Part shown: in pieces, positions 22,955 through 33,297 of the stretch
Layout: each line of letters begins with the position of its first letter
Position numbering within the stretch: the stretch's first letter is position 1
Assembly: GCA_947650285.1 (NCBI GenBank)
Contig: CANTFL010000580.1
Coordinates: 1-64,000, forward strand
Reading direction: 5' to 3'
Source: Hyaloperonospora brassicae
Lineage: Eukaryota; Oomycota; Peronosporomycetes; Peronosporales; Peronosporaceae
DNA length: 64,000 nt
The notes under the pieces: model-generated
What the model was told of the DNA's origin: nothing
Database searches by the model: none
The model's input: the letters and a program-made list of their open reading frames with translations, nothing else
Translations under genes and position numbers: made by a program

Positions 22955-23471
22955 AAACGCGCCCTAGGCACTTGTAGACGGATTGCAAGTTTGAAATCGC
23001 GTCACGCATCTGAGACGAGATGTGTGCCCTTCCCCAGGGCGTACTTAGGGAATACACATCCCTATGTGCACGCTGCGAGTTGTCAACACAACTCGCACAA
23101 GGGTCTCCCCATGTGAGGCAAGGAATGCCTGCCTCACTAGATAAACAATGCAAACGGTACCTAGCACCGGTCAGCGTTCGCCTTTCGAACCTGAGGCGTG
23201 TTGCCTCAAGTTTCTTGAGCCACCCATCCCGTCCAAAATTCTTGACGTTTTGGACGAGCGCGTTCCACGCAGCCAAAAGCGATGTTTTGTCACGCTTTTG
23301 GTTGCTATTGTACCATCGATGTCTAAGAAAGACATCGAGATAAAATTCTTCCTCTGCGCGAAAGTTCTTCTCGCTGAAACTCAAGCCGTGAAGCTCAGTC
23401 GCATCGAATAAGGGTATTCGATGATGTTGGCTTGTCTCGTGAGACAGGCGATTGATGAGCCGTTCAGGCAA
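22581..23471 (-). CDS. Antisense ORF of unknown function, main part (element A)
   Basis: An open frame of about 296 codons on the strand opposite pol; B has a near-identical one. The first half (22955-23471) lies downstream of the pol stop, so sense coding cannot explain it. It contains a basic/aromatic region ([11 protein letters not shown]), a Leu/Trp helix and a small Cys-Ala-Ser-Cys motif. The second half is Ser/Pro-rich, then charged and helical, and overlaps the chromodomain sequence. No ATG begins it; the preceding frame (23472-23931) starts with ATG and is separated by a TGA shared by both copies. No family was recognised. Confidence 0.55.
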   Translation of the reverse strand: MPERLINRLSHETSQHHRIPLFDATELHGLSFSEKNFRAEEEFYLDVFLRHRWYNSNQKRDKTSLLAAWNALVQNVKNFGRDGWLKKLEATRLRFERRTLTGARYRLHCLSSEAGIPCLTWGDPCASCVDNSQRAHRDVYSLSTPWGRAHISSQMRDAISNLQSVYKCLGRVFTDGPQDSSDGSRHTGGRDLQHPSTAESGAPSCSKRVDTPATGRGSSSLILNRHVDSRYAPLESVDHREHPPKDVEEEERPPPDDSVHHLDPYEMDRAIDELRDDLKHERDRRYALTDTMRKNR

Positions 23472-23931
23472 ACGTCACGGCTTCAGCTCATCACTCTTCA
23501 CAGTAGTAACCTTGTCGGTACCACGGTTGTCAGTGTGACGATGGCTTGCACCATCGTCAAGTCGCTCGTGCGAAGGAACACGAGTTGATCGCGGCGATGA
23601 GCAATCATACCTCATCATCAGACTCATCGTCACTGCCGATCAGAATGTGACGCATGTCACAAGTCCGTACGTCCGGCAGTGGTCGTGGATAATACTGAGT
23701 CACCGCAGGTGATTGCGATTCCTCCAAAGGCTTTTCCGAGTCAGACACGTCTGACCCGCCAGAATAGATAACCTCTACGTCAGGGTCATCATGCGCACGC
23801 GGTGTGATACCGCGTGCACCTGCAGCTCCTGTTGCTGCAAGCGGAGAACGAGCAGCAGACGACGAAGCGTCTGCCGCAGAGGATTGCACAGCACCAGGCT
23901 TTGTGGGTCTTGAGTCACCTCGCATAGACAT
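23472..23931 (-). pseudogene. Antisense ORF, N-terminal part (element A)
   Basis: Starts Met-Ser-Met-Arg-Gly-Asp-Ser-Arg at 23931. An Ala/Ser-rich stretch is followed by an acidic Glu-Val-Ile-Tyr-Ser-Gly-Gly-Ser-Asp segment and Asp-Asp-Glu-Ser-Asp-Asp-Glu. One extra G after the acidic run ends the frame at 23605 in A; B lacks that G but has its own indel about 25 bp earlier, so the two copies broke independently at this point. The acidic, Ser-rich N-terminus resembles an intrinsically disordered tail. Function unknown. Confidence 0.5.
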
Positions 23932-24048
23932 GTTAAGTATGCGAGGTCAAGCGGAAAGTGAATGGAACGGACCAAACAAGTGCTCCCTGTCCCAATGGTG
24001 GCCAACGGGTGGCCTCCATATTTCGATAGTCACACGGTGACTATCAGT

Positions 24049-24060
24049 TAAGGGGGGTGA
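24049..24060 (+). other. Polypurine tract of element A
   Basis: TTAAGGGGGGTGA lies directly before the 3' LTR at 24061, the expected site of plus-strand priming. B has the equivalent AAGGGGGGATGA on the minus strand. Confidence 0.85.
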
Positions 24061-24448
24061 TGTAACGGGGCAGCCCGTTACATGAAATTGTCACTTTAAG
24101 GAGAGTGACAATAAAGAATATAAAGATGGATATTCTTTAAACAATATCACCAAAGTGGTGATATTGAAGGGTCGACCAAAGGGTCTGTTCATTGGTTGAT
24201 ATCGTGATGATATCAACCCACCAATCGCCGCAAGACGCGCGCAATGAGTGGTGACGAGACGTCACCATACATGCAGTTATATTAGTATAATTGAATTAAG
24301 TCAAACGAAGAGACAGTAGTTTAAAGACTTAATTTATTAATATAACAGTTCTACTTTTACCCTACCTACGCTTCCTCGCTCGCCACGTGTACGTCCGTCG
24401 GTGCACGATACCCGTGCGTTAAGTTACGCAAGGGTGTGCCCCGTTACG
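24061..24448 (+). repeat. 3' LTR of element A
   Basis: 388 bp, differing from the 5' LTR by a handful of substitutions and small indels, mostly near the 3' end (after TCCGTCGG). Its final base is G instead of A, next to the AACAA duplication. Confidence 0.95.
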
Positions 24449-24453
24449 AACAA
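24449..24453. repeat. Target site duplication AACAA (right)
   Basis: Matches 16463-16467 and marks a true integrase-mediated insertion. Confidence 0.93.
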
Positions 24454-25002
24454 AGTGTCTTGATATCCGGTGAAGCTGCAGCCGTAGAAGCTGCAGTTTG
24501 TGGCGTCGACGGTAGCAGCGACGGCCTGTCCCACATTGCCTGCCGTATTGGCGATGTTGAGATTGTAAACCTTCACGTTGTTGGACTCGAACCGCATTGT
24601 GCTGGTCATTGCATTGTGATCACCAGTCACATCAGGAGGTAGGTCCTTCCGCGCCATCGCGTGCGTAATCGTCGCCTCGTTCTTGACGTACGACGTCGCA
24701 TCGCACGTGGCGCCTTGGATCACGAGAGCGTCTTTGAGAGGCGGAACGACCACCTGCTCCTTGTAGACTCCCGGAAAGATAAAGATCGTCTGCTCTTTAT
24801 CCGTACGGACATCAAGTTTTGCAAAGCCCTCCTTCATCGTCCGGTAGCTGCCTTGGTCGTGCTTGGGATCACCCTTCGCATCGACAACGATTGCACCAGG
24901 CGGCGGTTTGAACCGAGCTTGTGGTCCACTGCACGTTCCACTGTCGGCAGTTATCGACAGGATGCTGGCAAGCGCCACAATGGGCAGCGCGAATATCTTC
25001 AT
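24449..25002 (-). pseudogene. Pectin methylesterase, N-terminal half (disrupted)
   Basis: Encodes the signal peptide and first 184 or so residues of a family 8 carbohydrate esterase. The start Met-Lys-Ile-Phe-Ala-Leu-Pro and hydrophobic Ile-Val-Ala-Leu-Ala-Ser-Ile-Leu match the intact paralogue. The motifs Gly-Val-Tyr-Lys-Glu, Gly-Gln-Ala-Val-Ala and Tyr-Gln-Asp-Thr-Leu are present. Directly after Gln-Asp-Thr-Leu the frame runs into the LTR and stops within eight codons. The truncated product would keep the first catalytic Asp but lack the second and the Arg. No other lesion was seen, so the insertion is the inactivating event. Confidence 0.93.
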
Positions 25003-26810
25003 ACTTCGAGGACGTGGTCATGGTGGCGGCAAGGAAGAAGGCAGAGTGAGGATCCAGACTGCGATGATCGCTTACTATTCTGTCCGTTACGACGCAGCTA
25101 CAGACGATCGTCGTGCCATGGGCAGCACGTCATTGAAGCTTGAAAGTGATGGCTGGGAAGGGATTGTTGGCATACGATGCGTAGGGTAAAAGTGTCGCAA
25201 ATACCCATCGATCCAGCAGTATTCCCGAGGCTGAGGCGTTCTGGCCGATCGTTGAAAGGTTGCTCAGTCATGTCGCGCGTACATCTGGATGCATCTAGCG
25301 TGCCGAAGAAAACCGCAGACTCACTCGAAAACAACCACGGAGCGTATGGACCTGGAGATTGTTGCTGGGTGCGGTCGCGAAAGTGGTGGGTATGTTCGAA
25401 GCCGCGGACAATCAAAAGCGTTTCTTGCTGCAAGAGGAGCCGGTAGAGAATGGCTGTAGGCATTGCACACTTGTCACACGTTCACGAGCGCTCTAGAAAC
25501 ATGCGGATTTATTGACCGCACGAAAAAGGGACACGAAACATGCTTGTCAAGCGCGACGAAGTGTCGATAGGACAAAGGAGGCACTGCTGTTACCGCTTAC
25601 CATCGTGCAGATTGAGTCTTCGATTTGCAGCGGGAGCTTTGGCTCCCCCCTCCCCCTTATGAGTACTGGCTTGATAGACGGCGAAGTTTGAGAGCCTATC
25701 GGAGTTGTCAATCGCATCAGGATAACAGTGGGTTCCATATGCAAGGCAAGTCACTTTGCGTACGCAAACAAAGCGTACAGTAGCAAACACACGTCACCAC
25801 TCCGCCAAGCCAATATCACCTACAATAAGGCCGGAAACTACGTCCGATATCTACAATCCTCATACTCTTGACGGGTAATTTCTGTTCAGGCGTCAAGGTT
25901 GGCTTCTACGAGTGCCGAAAGGTGAGGGTGCGTCTGTTACTGCTTTCCATGTGGTTTGATTTTCCATCAACGATCATCGCGGTAGAAGCCGTGGTAATGC
26001 AGTGGTTTGACTCAGTGTTTGCGTTAGAACGAGAGTCCCGTGGCAGATGACGGATGGCCAAATGCTTGCCGATGTCAGGGTTCAACTTCTACACCATAAC
26101 CGACGACAAGGCCCAGTCGATGGGTACGGCATCGTCTCGGATCCCAAGCGGCACTTTGGCCGCTGTCATCTGCAGAACGTGAGTGATTGTGACGAGCGCG
26201 AGGCGGACGGTAACATCGACGAAGTCGACCATAGAACGGAGTACGAATCACCTATGCTGACTCAGTATAAGCTATGCATACTGACAACAATAAGGCACGT
26301 GCACCAAAAGGCATACGTATGTGGAAGCGCGGAGGACATCGTAGAGCACGCTTCGTTGAATGGGCCAATATAGGACTATTTTCAGGATAGTTATGACATT
26401 TATCACCAGTTTTGTCCAACCGATAATATCTAGCAGTAAATGGATATGCGACAATTCGTTCTCCACACATTGCGCGCGTCTGGTTATGAAAAGTGTATGG
26501 GTCAGCTCACATCGTGGTCTGTGTGAACGATGAGTAGAGTGTCGTCATCAGCCGCCGGAAATTGCCTCAGAAAGTTACGTTTCTTTTGTATTCCCTCCAA
26601 AAAGATACTTCCTTCATATTTTCTTAGAATGTGAACAGACAGAGTTTCCCCTTGAACGTGATATTCCTTGATATATCCTCCAAAGCGAAACATCGTAAAT
26701 ATTCTTTTCACATATAATATTGCTGGAATACTCACTTTGAGTATTTTATTGCTGATCATCATAAGCTTAGGGTCTATAGTTGAATAAAATGCCGCATCGA
26801 TTATATTTGG
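25003..26810. other. Upstream flank of the disrupted PME, then sequence without recognised genes
   Basis: 25003-25300 aligns, reverse complemented, with 53100-53409 upstream of the intact PME, including the initiator-like element. A piece at 25412-25570 matches 52930-53090 in the same plus orientation, so it is inverted relative to the gene. Beyond 25600 only short frames exist; one of 112 codons on minus (26502-26840) has no recognised family and lacks strong support. An LTR-core-like trace (CATTGCGCGCGTC) lies at 26465. Confidence 0.5.
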
Positions 26811-27029
26811 ATCAAGCTTTACATAAAACGCCAATGGCATGTAGCGGGTTATTTCGTTGTATCCCCCTTACTAACTCGTCGCATTTTTGATTTGAGTTAC
26901 GCAGTGTCGATTTTATTCAGATCAAGCTTTACATAAAACGCCAATGGCATGTAGCGGGTTATATCGTTACATCACCCTCTACTAAATCGGTGCATTTTTG
27001 ACTTTGGTTTCGCAGTGTCTGGATCCCCG
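26811..27029. repeat. Two direct copies of a 110-bp unit
   Basis: ATCAAGCTTTACATAAAACG begins at 26811 and again at 26921. The copies share most of their length with about 10% differences and end in similar GCAGTGTC strings. Function unknown. Confidence 0.85.
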
Positions 27030-27646
27030 TTAAGGCGGTCTCAAAAAATATAGTACGTGTACGTTACATTTATCCCTTTCAACGTCCATCACCATGGATC
27101 AAACAAGCCTACGCGGTGTGCAGCAAAAGCCGCCCAAAAATGCATCGTCAACGGTGTGAAGAGCTTCCTCGACAATGACTACATAGAATAATCGTCAAAA
27201 CAGGTATTCACGTTTAGCTGAGTGTTACTCCGAATGGATTGATATCAAAAATCCTGTCCCGACGCGGACATGACTGCTCAGATGCACTATCTTCTGATGA
27301 CATATCACAATCATGAGTGTAAGAACACCACTCTTGAAGCACGTCGAGCTGTCAAGTGGCTATACCTACCAGCTACCAATGCTACTAGACACTTTCTCTA
27401 GAGCAAGGTGTTCTTACACTCTTCAAGTTCATATCGGAAAAACTTGGTGACAAGTGCATGTTGCTCACCTCGGCGAAGAGTCAATACGATTGCGACAGCA
27501 GCATCACCGACATACCCATCCGTTCACTGAGCTACCAGCCATTCGTCGCAAGTAATATGGCAGTAGCTCCAACTCGCATCGTGAACAGGTTGCACATCCG
27601 CTGATTCCACCGTGCATCGTCCATGGTCGCTGGGTGGGTCATGAAG
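27030..27646. other. Degenerate sequence, possible copia-like remnant
   Basis: No open frame of interest. An inverted pair GTGTAAGAACACC (27318-27330) and GGTGTTCTTACAC (27408-27420) encloses about 77 bp. The text between 27240 and 27480 vaguely resembles a copia-type gag in broken frames; this is weak. Confidence 0.3.
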
Positions 27647-28060
27647 TGTAACGGGGCACACCCTTGCGTGAACTTAACGCACGGGTATCGTGCACCGACA
27701 AGCGTACACGAGGCATCCAAGGAAGCGGTAGGTAAGACAGAGGCAACACTGTCTTAGGGAAAAGTAGAACTGTTATATTATTATGATAAAGTTTTTAATC
27801 CACTGTCTCTCTTTTTGACTTAAATTGATTATGTTAATCTAACTGAATATATGACGACGTCTCGTCACCACTCATTGCGCGCGTCCTGCGGCGATTGGTG
27901 GGTTGATATCATCAAGATATCAACCAATGAACAGACTCTTTGGTCGACCTGTCATTATCACCACTATTGGTGATATTGTTAAAAGAATATCCAACTTTAT
28001 ATTCTTTATTGTCATTTTCTCTTAAACGACAATTTCCATGTAACGGGCTGCCCGGTTACA
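27647..28060 (-). repeat. 3' LTR of element B
   Basis: About 414 bp, more diverged than the A LTRs and with a short extra segment near its outer end. The polypurine tract is at 28061-28075 (minus strand AAGGGGGGATGA). Confidence 0.88.
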
Positions 28061-28191
28061 TCATCCCCCCCTTAACTGATAGTCACCGTGTGACTATCGA
28101 AATATGGAGGCCACCCGTTGGCCACCATTGGGACAGGGAGCACTTGTTGGGTCCGTTCCATTCACTTTCCGCTCGACCTCGCATAGTTAAC

Positions 28192-28641
28192 ATGTCTATG
28201 CGAGGTGACTCAAGACACCCACAGCCCGCTGCTGTGCAAGCCTCTGCGGCAGACGATTCGTCGTCTGCTGCTCGTTCTCCGCTTGCAGCAACAGGAGCTG
28301 CAGGTGCACGCGGTATCACACCGCGTGCGCATGATGACCCTGACATAGAGGTTATCTATTCTGGCGGGTCAGACGTGTCTGACTCGGAAAAGCCTTTGGA
28401 GGAATCGCAATCACCTGCGGTGACTCATTTATCCACGACACTGCCGGACGTACGGACTTGTGACATGCGTCACATTCTGACGGAAGTGACGATGAGTCTG
28501 ATGATGAGTATGATTGCTCATCGCCGCGATCAACTCGTGTTCCTTCGCACGAGCGACTTGACGATGGTGCAAGCCATCGTCACACTGACAACCGTGGTAC
28601 CGACAAGGTTACTACTGTGAAGAGTGATGAGCTGAAGCCGT
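28192..28641 (+). pseudogene. Antisense ORF, N-terminal part (element B)
   Basis: Plus-strand counterpart of A 23472-23931, starting with ATG at 28192. It is open through the Ala/Ser-rich and acidic segments, then loses the frame by a small indel near 28480, at a different site from A. In the original frame it would run to a TGA near 28639 that A shares. Confidence 0.5.
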
Positions 28642-29537
28642 GACGTTTGCCTGAACGGCTCATCAATCGCTTGTCTCACGAGACAAGCCAACATCATCGA
28701 ATACCCTTATTCGATGCGACTGAGCTTCACGGCTTGAGTTTCAGCGAGAAGAACTTTCGCGCAGAGGAAGAATTTTATCTCGATGTCTTTCTTAGACATC
28801 GATGGTACAATAGCAACCAAAAGCGTGACAAAACATCGCTTTTGGCTGCGTGGAACGCGCTCGTCCAAAACGTCAAGAATTTTGGACGGGATGGGTGGCT
28901 CAAGAAACTTGAGGCAACACGCCTCAGGTTCGAAAGGCGAACGCTGACCGGTGCTAGGTACCGTTTGCATTGTTTATCTAGTGAGGCAGGCATTCCTTGC
29001 CTCACATGGGGAGACCCTTGTGCGAGTTGTGTTGACAACTCGCAGCGTGCACATAGGGATGTGTATTCCCTAAGTACGCCCTGGGGAAGGGCACACATCT
29101 CGTCTCAGATGCGTGACGCGATTGCAAACTTGCAATCCGTCTACAAGTGCCTAGGGCGCGTTTTTACCGATGGGCCACAGGACTCATCGGATGGGTCTCG
29201 TCATACTGGCGGACGAGACCTTCAACATCCATCAACAGCTGAGAGCGGGGCTCCCAGCTGTTCCAAGAGGGTGGATACCCCCGCCACTGGGCGAGGTAGC
29301 TCGTCCTTGATCCTGAATCGTCACGTTGATTCAAGATACGCTCCACTAGAAAGCGTTGATCACCGTGAGCATCCACCAAAGGATGTGGAAGAGGAGGAAA
29401 GACCTCCTCCAGATGATTCGGTTCACCATCTCGACCCTTACGAGATGGATCGCGCAATCGATGAATTGCGCGATGACTTGAAGCACGAGCGCGACCGGCG
29501 CTACGCTTTGACTGATACCATGCGGAAGAACCGCTAG
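28642..29537 (+). CDS. Antisense ORF of unknown function, main part (element B)
   Basis: An open frame of about 296 codons, almost residue for residue the same as A 22581-23471, ending at TAG 29535-29537. The first 170 residues lie outside pol. It is preceded by a TGA shared with A, and no ATG is at its head. No domain was recognised; the C-terminus is charged and likely helical ([10 protein letters not shown]). Confidence 0.55.
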
Positions 29538-30396
29538 GATCGCGAAGCTGATCGGGCGAGGGATCGCGCCGATTATGCCACAGCGTAGCTTCAGGTCGAG
29601 CGGGATGTCCGCTCCCTATTCGGCGAGCTGGCGACAGCTCGCGGAGAGATAACTCGGTGGAGTTCCGAGGTATCATATCTGCGCGACCAGACGGATCGTC
29701 TGGAGCGCGAACGCAAGAACTTGATGGATGTTCTTGAACGTGGGGGCTATCTTCATCGGAAGAAGAAGGCTCGTACTGACAGTACCGTCTGAGCCTCCCC
29801 ACGTAAAACGTAGGATGCGTGCGCATCCTACGTGGCAATTCGAGTGTGTATGCATTGCCCTTGCGATGCAACACTCGAAATGGCCCAATGTACTTCGGCA
29901 GTAGTTTACTACTGCCGACACTAGTGACTGCATGTCCAGGTAAGTTTACCGTAGACAGTAGTACTAGGTCATTAACTTTAAATGAAAGAACATTCGCTCT
30001 TCCATTCTTGTCTGCGTTCTGTTTCTGACGATCCACCGCATTTGCGATGGAGTCCGGAACGAAGCGGAATATCGCCTCTCGAGTCAGCAGGAAGTTCTCT
30101 GCTGACTCTTTGTTTTGTCTTTCAGTGCGCTTCGTGCGCACTGATAAGAGATTGCTCTCTTCTTCAGCGAGGTTGTCTTCTTCCTCGCTGACATAATCGT
30201 TGACTATGCTGAGTATACCAGCATCGTCATCATCATCCGAGTCAATAATAGCGTCTTCGCTATTATTGAGGTGATCTTCTTCATCGATGTCGACTTGATC
30301 GATATCGGCATCATACGTGACGACGTTAGCGTCGACACGTGATGACCAAGGGCCAAGACGGTTTTTGCTCGAGCAAGTCCCTCCCCCCTTATCCAA
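29164..30396 (-). CDS. Element B integrase C-terminal region with chromodomain
   Basis: 410 codons open. The order is an acidic Asp/Glu stretch, GPF-type module, Ser/Arg/Pro linker, and chromodomain with Phe-Leu-Val-Glu-Arg-Ile-Leu and Trp-Arg-Gly-Tyr. The run of Gs at the junction with the core is six here (nine in A). Confidence 0.85.
   Translation of the reverse strand: MDKGGGTCSSKNRLGPWSSRVDANVVTYDADIDQVDIDEEDHLNNSEDAIIDSDDDDDAGILSIVNDYVSEEEDNLAEEESNLLSVRTKRTERQNKESAENFLLTREAIFRFVPDSIANAVDRQKQNADKNGRANVLSFKVNDLVLLSTVNLPGHAVTSVGSSKLLPKYIGPFRVLHRKGNAYTLELPRRMRTHPTFYVGRLRRYCQYEPSSSDEDSPHVQEHPSSSCVRAPDDPSGRADMIPRNSTELSLRELSPARRIGSGHPARPEATLWHNRRDPSPDQLRDPSGSSAWYQSKRSAGRARASSHRAIHRLRDPSRKGRDGEPNHLEEVFPPLPHPLVDAHGDQRFLVERILNQRDDSGSRTSYLAQWRGYPPSWNSWEPRSQLLMDVEGLVRQYDETHPMSPVAHR
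29538..29792 (+). pseudogene. Antisense ORF, coiled-coil end (element B)
   Basis: Same frame as 28642-29537 after TAG. It reads as a heptad-like charged helix with one further TAG, then a basic tail and TGA at 29790-29792. It lies opposite the integrase C-terminal region. Confidence 0.5.
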
Positions 30397-31350
30397 GAGT
30401 CACACTCTATAAGGGTGGGCACTCGTGGATGGCGTAGGCCATTCAAGTAAAACGGTGTGTGCTGTGTGGAAGCATGCACCGAATTATTGATGGCGAATTC
30501 CACCATGGGTAGGAATTCGCTCCAACTCGGAAACGAGTGGACATATCCTCGAAGAATCTCTTCGAGGACACGGTTCGCACGTTCCGTCTGACCATCTGTT
30601 TCTGGATGGTCAGAAGTGGACATCTTCAATCGTGTTCCGAGAGTACGGAACACGGTTTGCCAAAATGCCGCCGTGAATTGAGGGTCACGGTCGGATACAA
30701 GTTCACGGGGCAACCCGTGGAGTTGGAAGATCGTTCGTGGCAAGAAAGACACGAGCACAGCCGGGTGCCGTGATGGACTCAGGGACAGCAGCAAGATGGA
30801 CCATCTTGCTGAATCAGTCAACAAACACAAGAATACCATTATTCTTGTGAGCGTCTTTGGGAAGACCGAAGACGAAGTCCATTGAAAGGGACTGCCAGCA
30901 CTCTGCCGGAACAGGCGGAGGTTGCAATGGTGCACGGCATGAAGGACTGGGCGTCACCCGTTGACAAACCTCGCAAGCACGGATGTACTTGCGAACAAAC
31001 TGATACTGGCGTGTCCAGTAAAAGTCACGACTTACCGTAAGGTAAGTCTTTTCTCTACCACGATGGCCGCTTGTTGGGGTATCGTGACACTCATACATGA
31101 TGCGTAAGCGCAAATCATGATGAGCGGGTACGACGACACGAGGCGTGTCGTCGGCAACAGCTGTATAGTACAGCAATCCGTTGCGTGTACTATACCGATC
31201 CGATGAGGATCGGTACAAAGCCGGTGAATCCCCCATGGACTTACTGAATGGATTCACCAGATGATCCATCAATCGCAGAAGATCCTTATCTTCTGCGTAT
31301 GCCTTTCGTACGTCGTCAAGTAAACTTGACGACGGGACACTGACTGACAT
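30397..31350 (-). pseudogene. int: Element B integrase, zinc-binding and catalytic domains (disabled)
   Basis: Same organisation and same two central lesions as A: TGA after Gly-Ile-Leu-Val-Phe-Val-Asp at 30814-30816, and a +1 shift near 30730. HHCC, the second Asp and the Glu motifs are readable in the successive frames. Confidence 0.85.
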
Positions 31351-32760
31351 TGTCTCAACAGTGGGCTTGTCCTCACTGTTGATTTGTGCGTCCGGCTCGA
31401 AATCGGGCCGGCGCGAAAGCGCATCAGCGACGACATTGATTCGTCCTGGTTTATACTCCACGGAAAAGTTATACTCCGCGAAGAAAGACAGCCACCTCGC
31501 CATCCTTTGTGAGAGATGTGGGCTGTTTACGGCCGTGCGTAATGACGCATGGTCCGTGTAGACAACAAACGGTCTATCTCCCAAGGGATAGACGCGAAAC
31601 TTAGCCAGTGCGTATTTCATGGCAAGGAGCTCCTTGTCATGCACTGGGTAATTACGCTCAGCTGCTTGCAGCTGACGCGACTAATAACAGATGACGCGCT
31701 CCGCGCCATCTGCATCGAACTGCATTAACGCACAGCCGATTGCGAAATCGCTGGCGTCACAGACCACATGAAATGGTCTGTCCTGATCTGCAATCGCCAA
31801 TATCGGCGACTGCATCAAGCTTTGCTTGGTACCTTCGAAGGAACGCTGTCACTCAGCGTTCCATGACCATTTGACATTTTTCTTTCGTGACCAAGAAAGA
31901 TGTACCGTCATCTCGGCGTAGTTGCGCGAGTACTTGTGTAAGTACGCCGCAAGACCAAGGAACTTCCTTAGTCCCTTGACATCGACTGGCACTGGCCAGT
32001 CGGTGATCAAATTGATCTTTTCGGGATCGGTGCGTACGCCGTGTTTACCCACGATGCATCCAAGAAGTGGTATTTCGCTAGCCGCGAATATACACTTCTT
32101 GTGGTTTGCGTACAACTTATGCTTGCGCATAAGTTGAAGAACCTGACGAACGTGAGTTCTATGAACTTCAACGTCCGTCTTTCCGTCCATAGCCCGGATA
32201 TGGACGAACACATCGTCGAAGTAACTCGGTGCGAAGTCTCGCACCGGTCTCAACAGATTTGTGACGCATCTGCTGAATGTTGCAGGGGCATTACTCAGGA
32301 CCTGTGGCATCACTAGCCACTCCCACAACATACCGCTGGGGGTGCTCACTACTGTGTATGGGATGTCCCATTTACGCTTGAGGATCTGATAGATTCCATC
32401 CATCAGATTCATGGACGATAAGATGGTACTCTTTCACATACCATCTGTGATGACGTCCTTCCTCGGTATCGGCGTCTGAGCCGGTACTGTTGCAGCATTT
32501 AACTTGTTGAATGCGTGCACTATCCGCTATCCTCCTGTGGCCTTTCGCACACAAAAGGCCGGAGATCTGTATAGGATGTTGATTCTCTCATATGGCCCGC
32601 TGCTAAGCGATCGGCAAAGAAATTGTCGATCGCTAGTACTTGTTCACGAGGCAGTGGCCACTGCTTGATGACACAGTACTTCGATCCCGGTTTGAGCTCG
32701 ATCTCGTGTCGAGTGCCGTTGTCCTTAGGCAACTCGCAAGGTACGGATTCAGGGAACACG
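31351..32760 (-). pseudogene. pol: Element B reverse transcriptase and RNase H (disabled)
   Basis: RT is readable with Tyr-Phe-Asp-Asp. It shares the frameshift and the TAG-for-Trp lesion with A (near 32530-32570). Private lesions include a break near 32440 and a TAG replacing Gln in RNase H at about 31681. RNase H Asp-Lys-Glu-Leu-Leu-Ala and Tyr-Thr-Asp-His are intact. Confidence 0.85.
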
Positions 32761-32774
32761 CCCCCTGAATTCGA

Positions 32775-33297
32775 TCAAATCCTTATACAAAGGATTTGCC
32801 TGAAGTGACTCTTAGGATTGGGACGCGTATCGCTCAATCCGAGTCTTCTCATCGAGGACACTTTCGTCCATCGATGAGCTGCTGAGAACCCGTTCGTTCT
32901 CAGCAAATACTGTGGCCGACCGGATATCGGCCACATCGTCATCCTCTGTGACGAGTATGCAGATCTGCATGACTTTGCCACTACGCAGATCACGCAAGAA
33001 CCGTTTCGTTTCGAGCGTTGGCAACTGAGTTATCTCCGAAGTTAACTTCGGAGGCACAATCAGATCAAGCGTATAAGCGCCTACGCTTGATCCGTCATTA
33101 ACCAAGACGTTCAACGTCTCGGTTTCTTCCTGGGAACTTTCTTCCACAGGTTGATGAGGGCCTGATTCCTCAGCAAGCAACTCTTGAGGAACTCCTTCCT
33201 CAAGTACGTGGGGACTTATTCCCTCGACGTCTTCCGACTGTGCTGTGCAACCACAGTCAGGCACCGATCCTCTACGGTCGACCCTCCAGTCGACCAA
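32775..33297 (-). pseudogene. Element B protease-RT linker
   Basis: 161 codons stay open, because B keeps a Gln codon where A has TAG. The sequence overlaps the protease frame at its start and ends at a lesion near 32812. The extra G before RT is the same as in A. Confidence 0.7.

Larger units (their letters stand above)
16468..24448 (+). mobile_element. Element A: full-length chromodomain Ty3/gypsy retrotransposon
   Basis: The element is 7,981 bp, with LTRs at 16468-16857 and 24061-24448, primer site, polypurine tract, and gag, protease, RT, RNase H, integrase and chromodomain in gypsy order. It is flanked by AACAA and lies in a PME coding sequence. The LTRs are about 98% alike by eye, and the last base is G instead of A. 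The whole element is composed of closely packed inverted repeats, and pol carries lesions shared with copy B. An antisense ORF covers the region from the end of pol to near the 3' LTR. Confidence 0.95.

Noticed and set aside
24661..25143. 160-codon plus-strand frame opposite the PME N-terminal half
   Set aside because: It is the antisense shadow of a well-supported PME sequence and is also seen opposite the intact copy.
26502..26840. 112-codon minus-strand frame
   Set aside because: No family recognised, and its first codons lie in a directly repeated unit; possible but unsupported.
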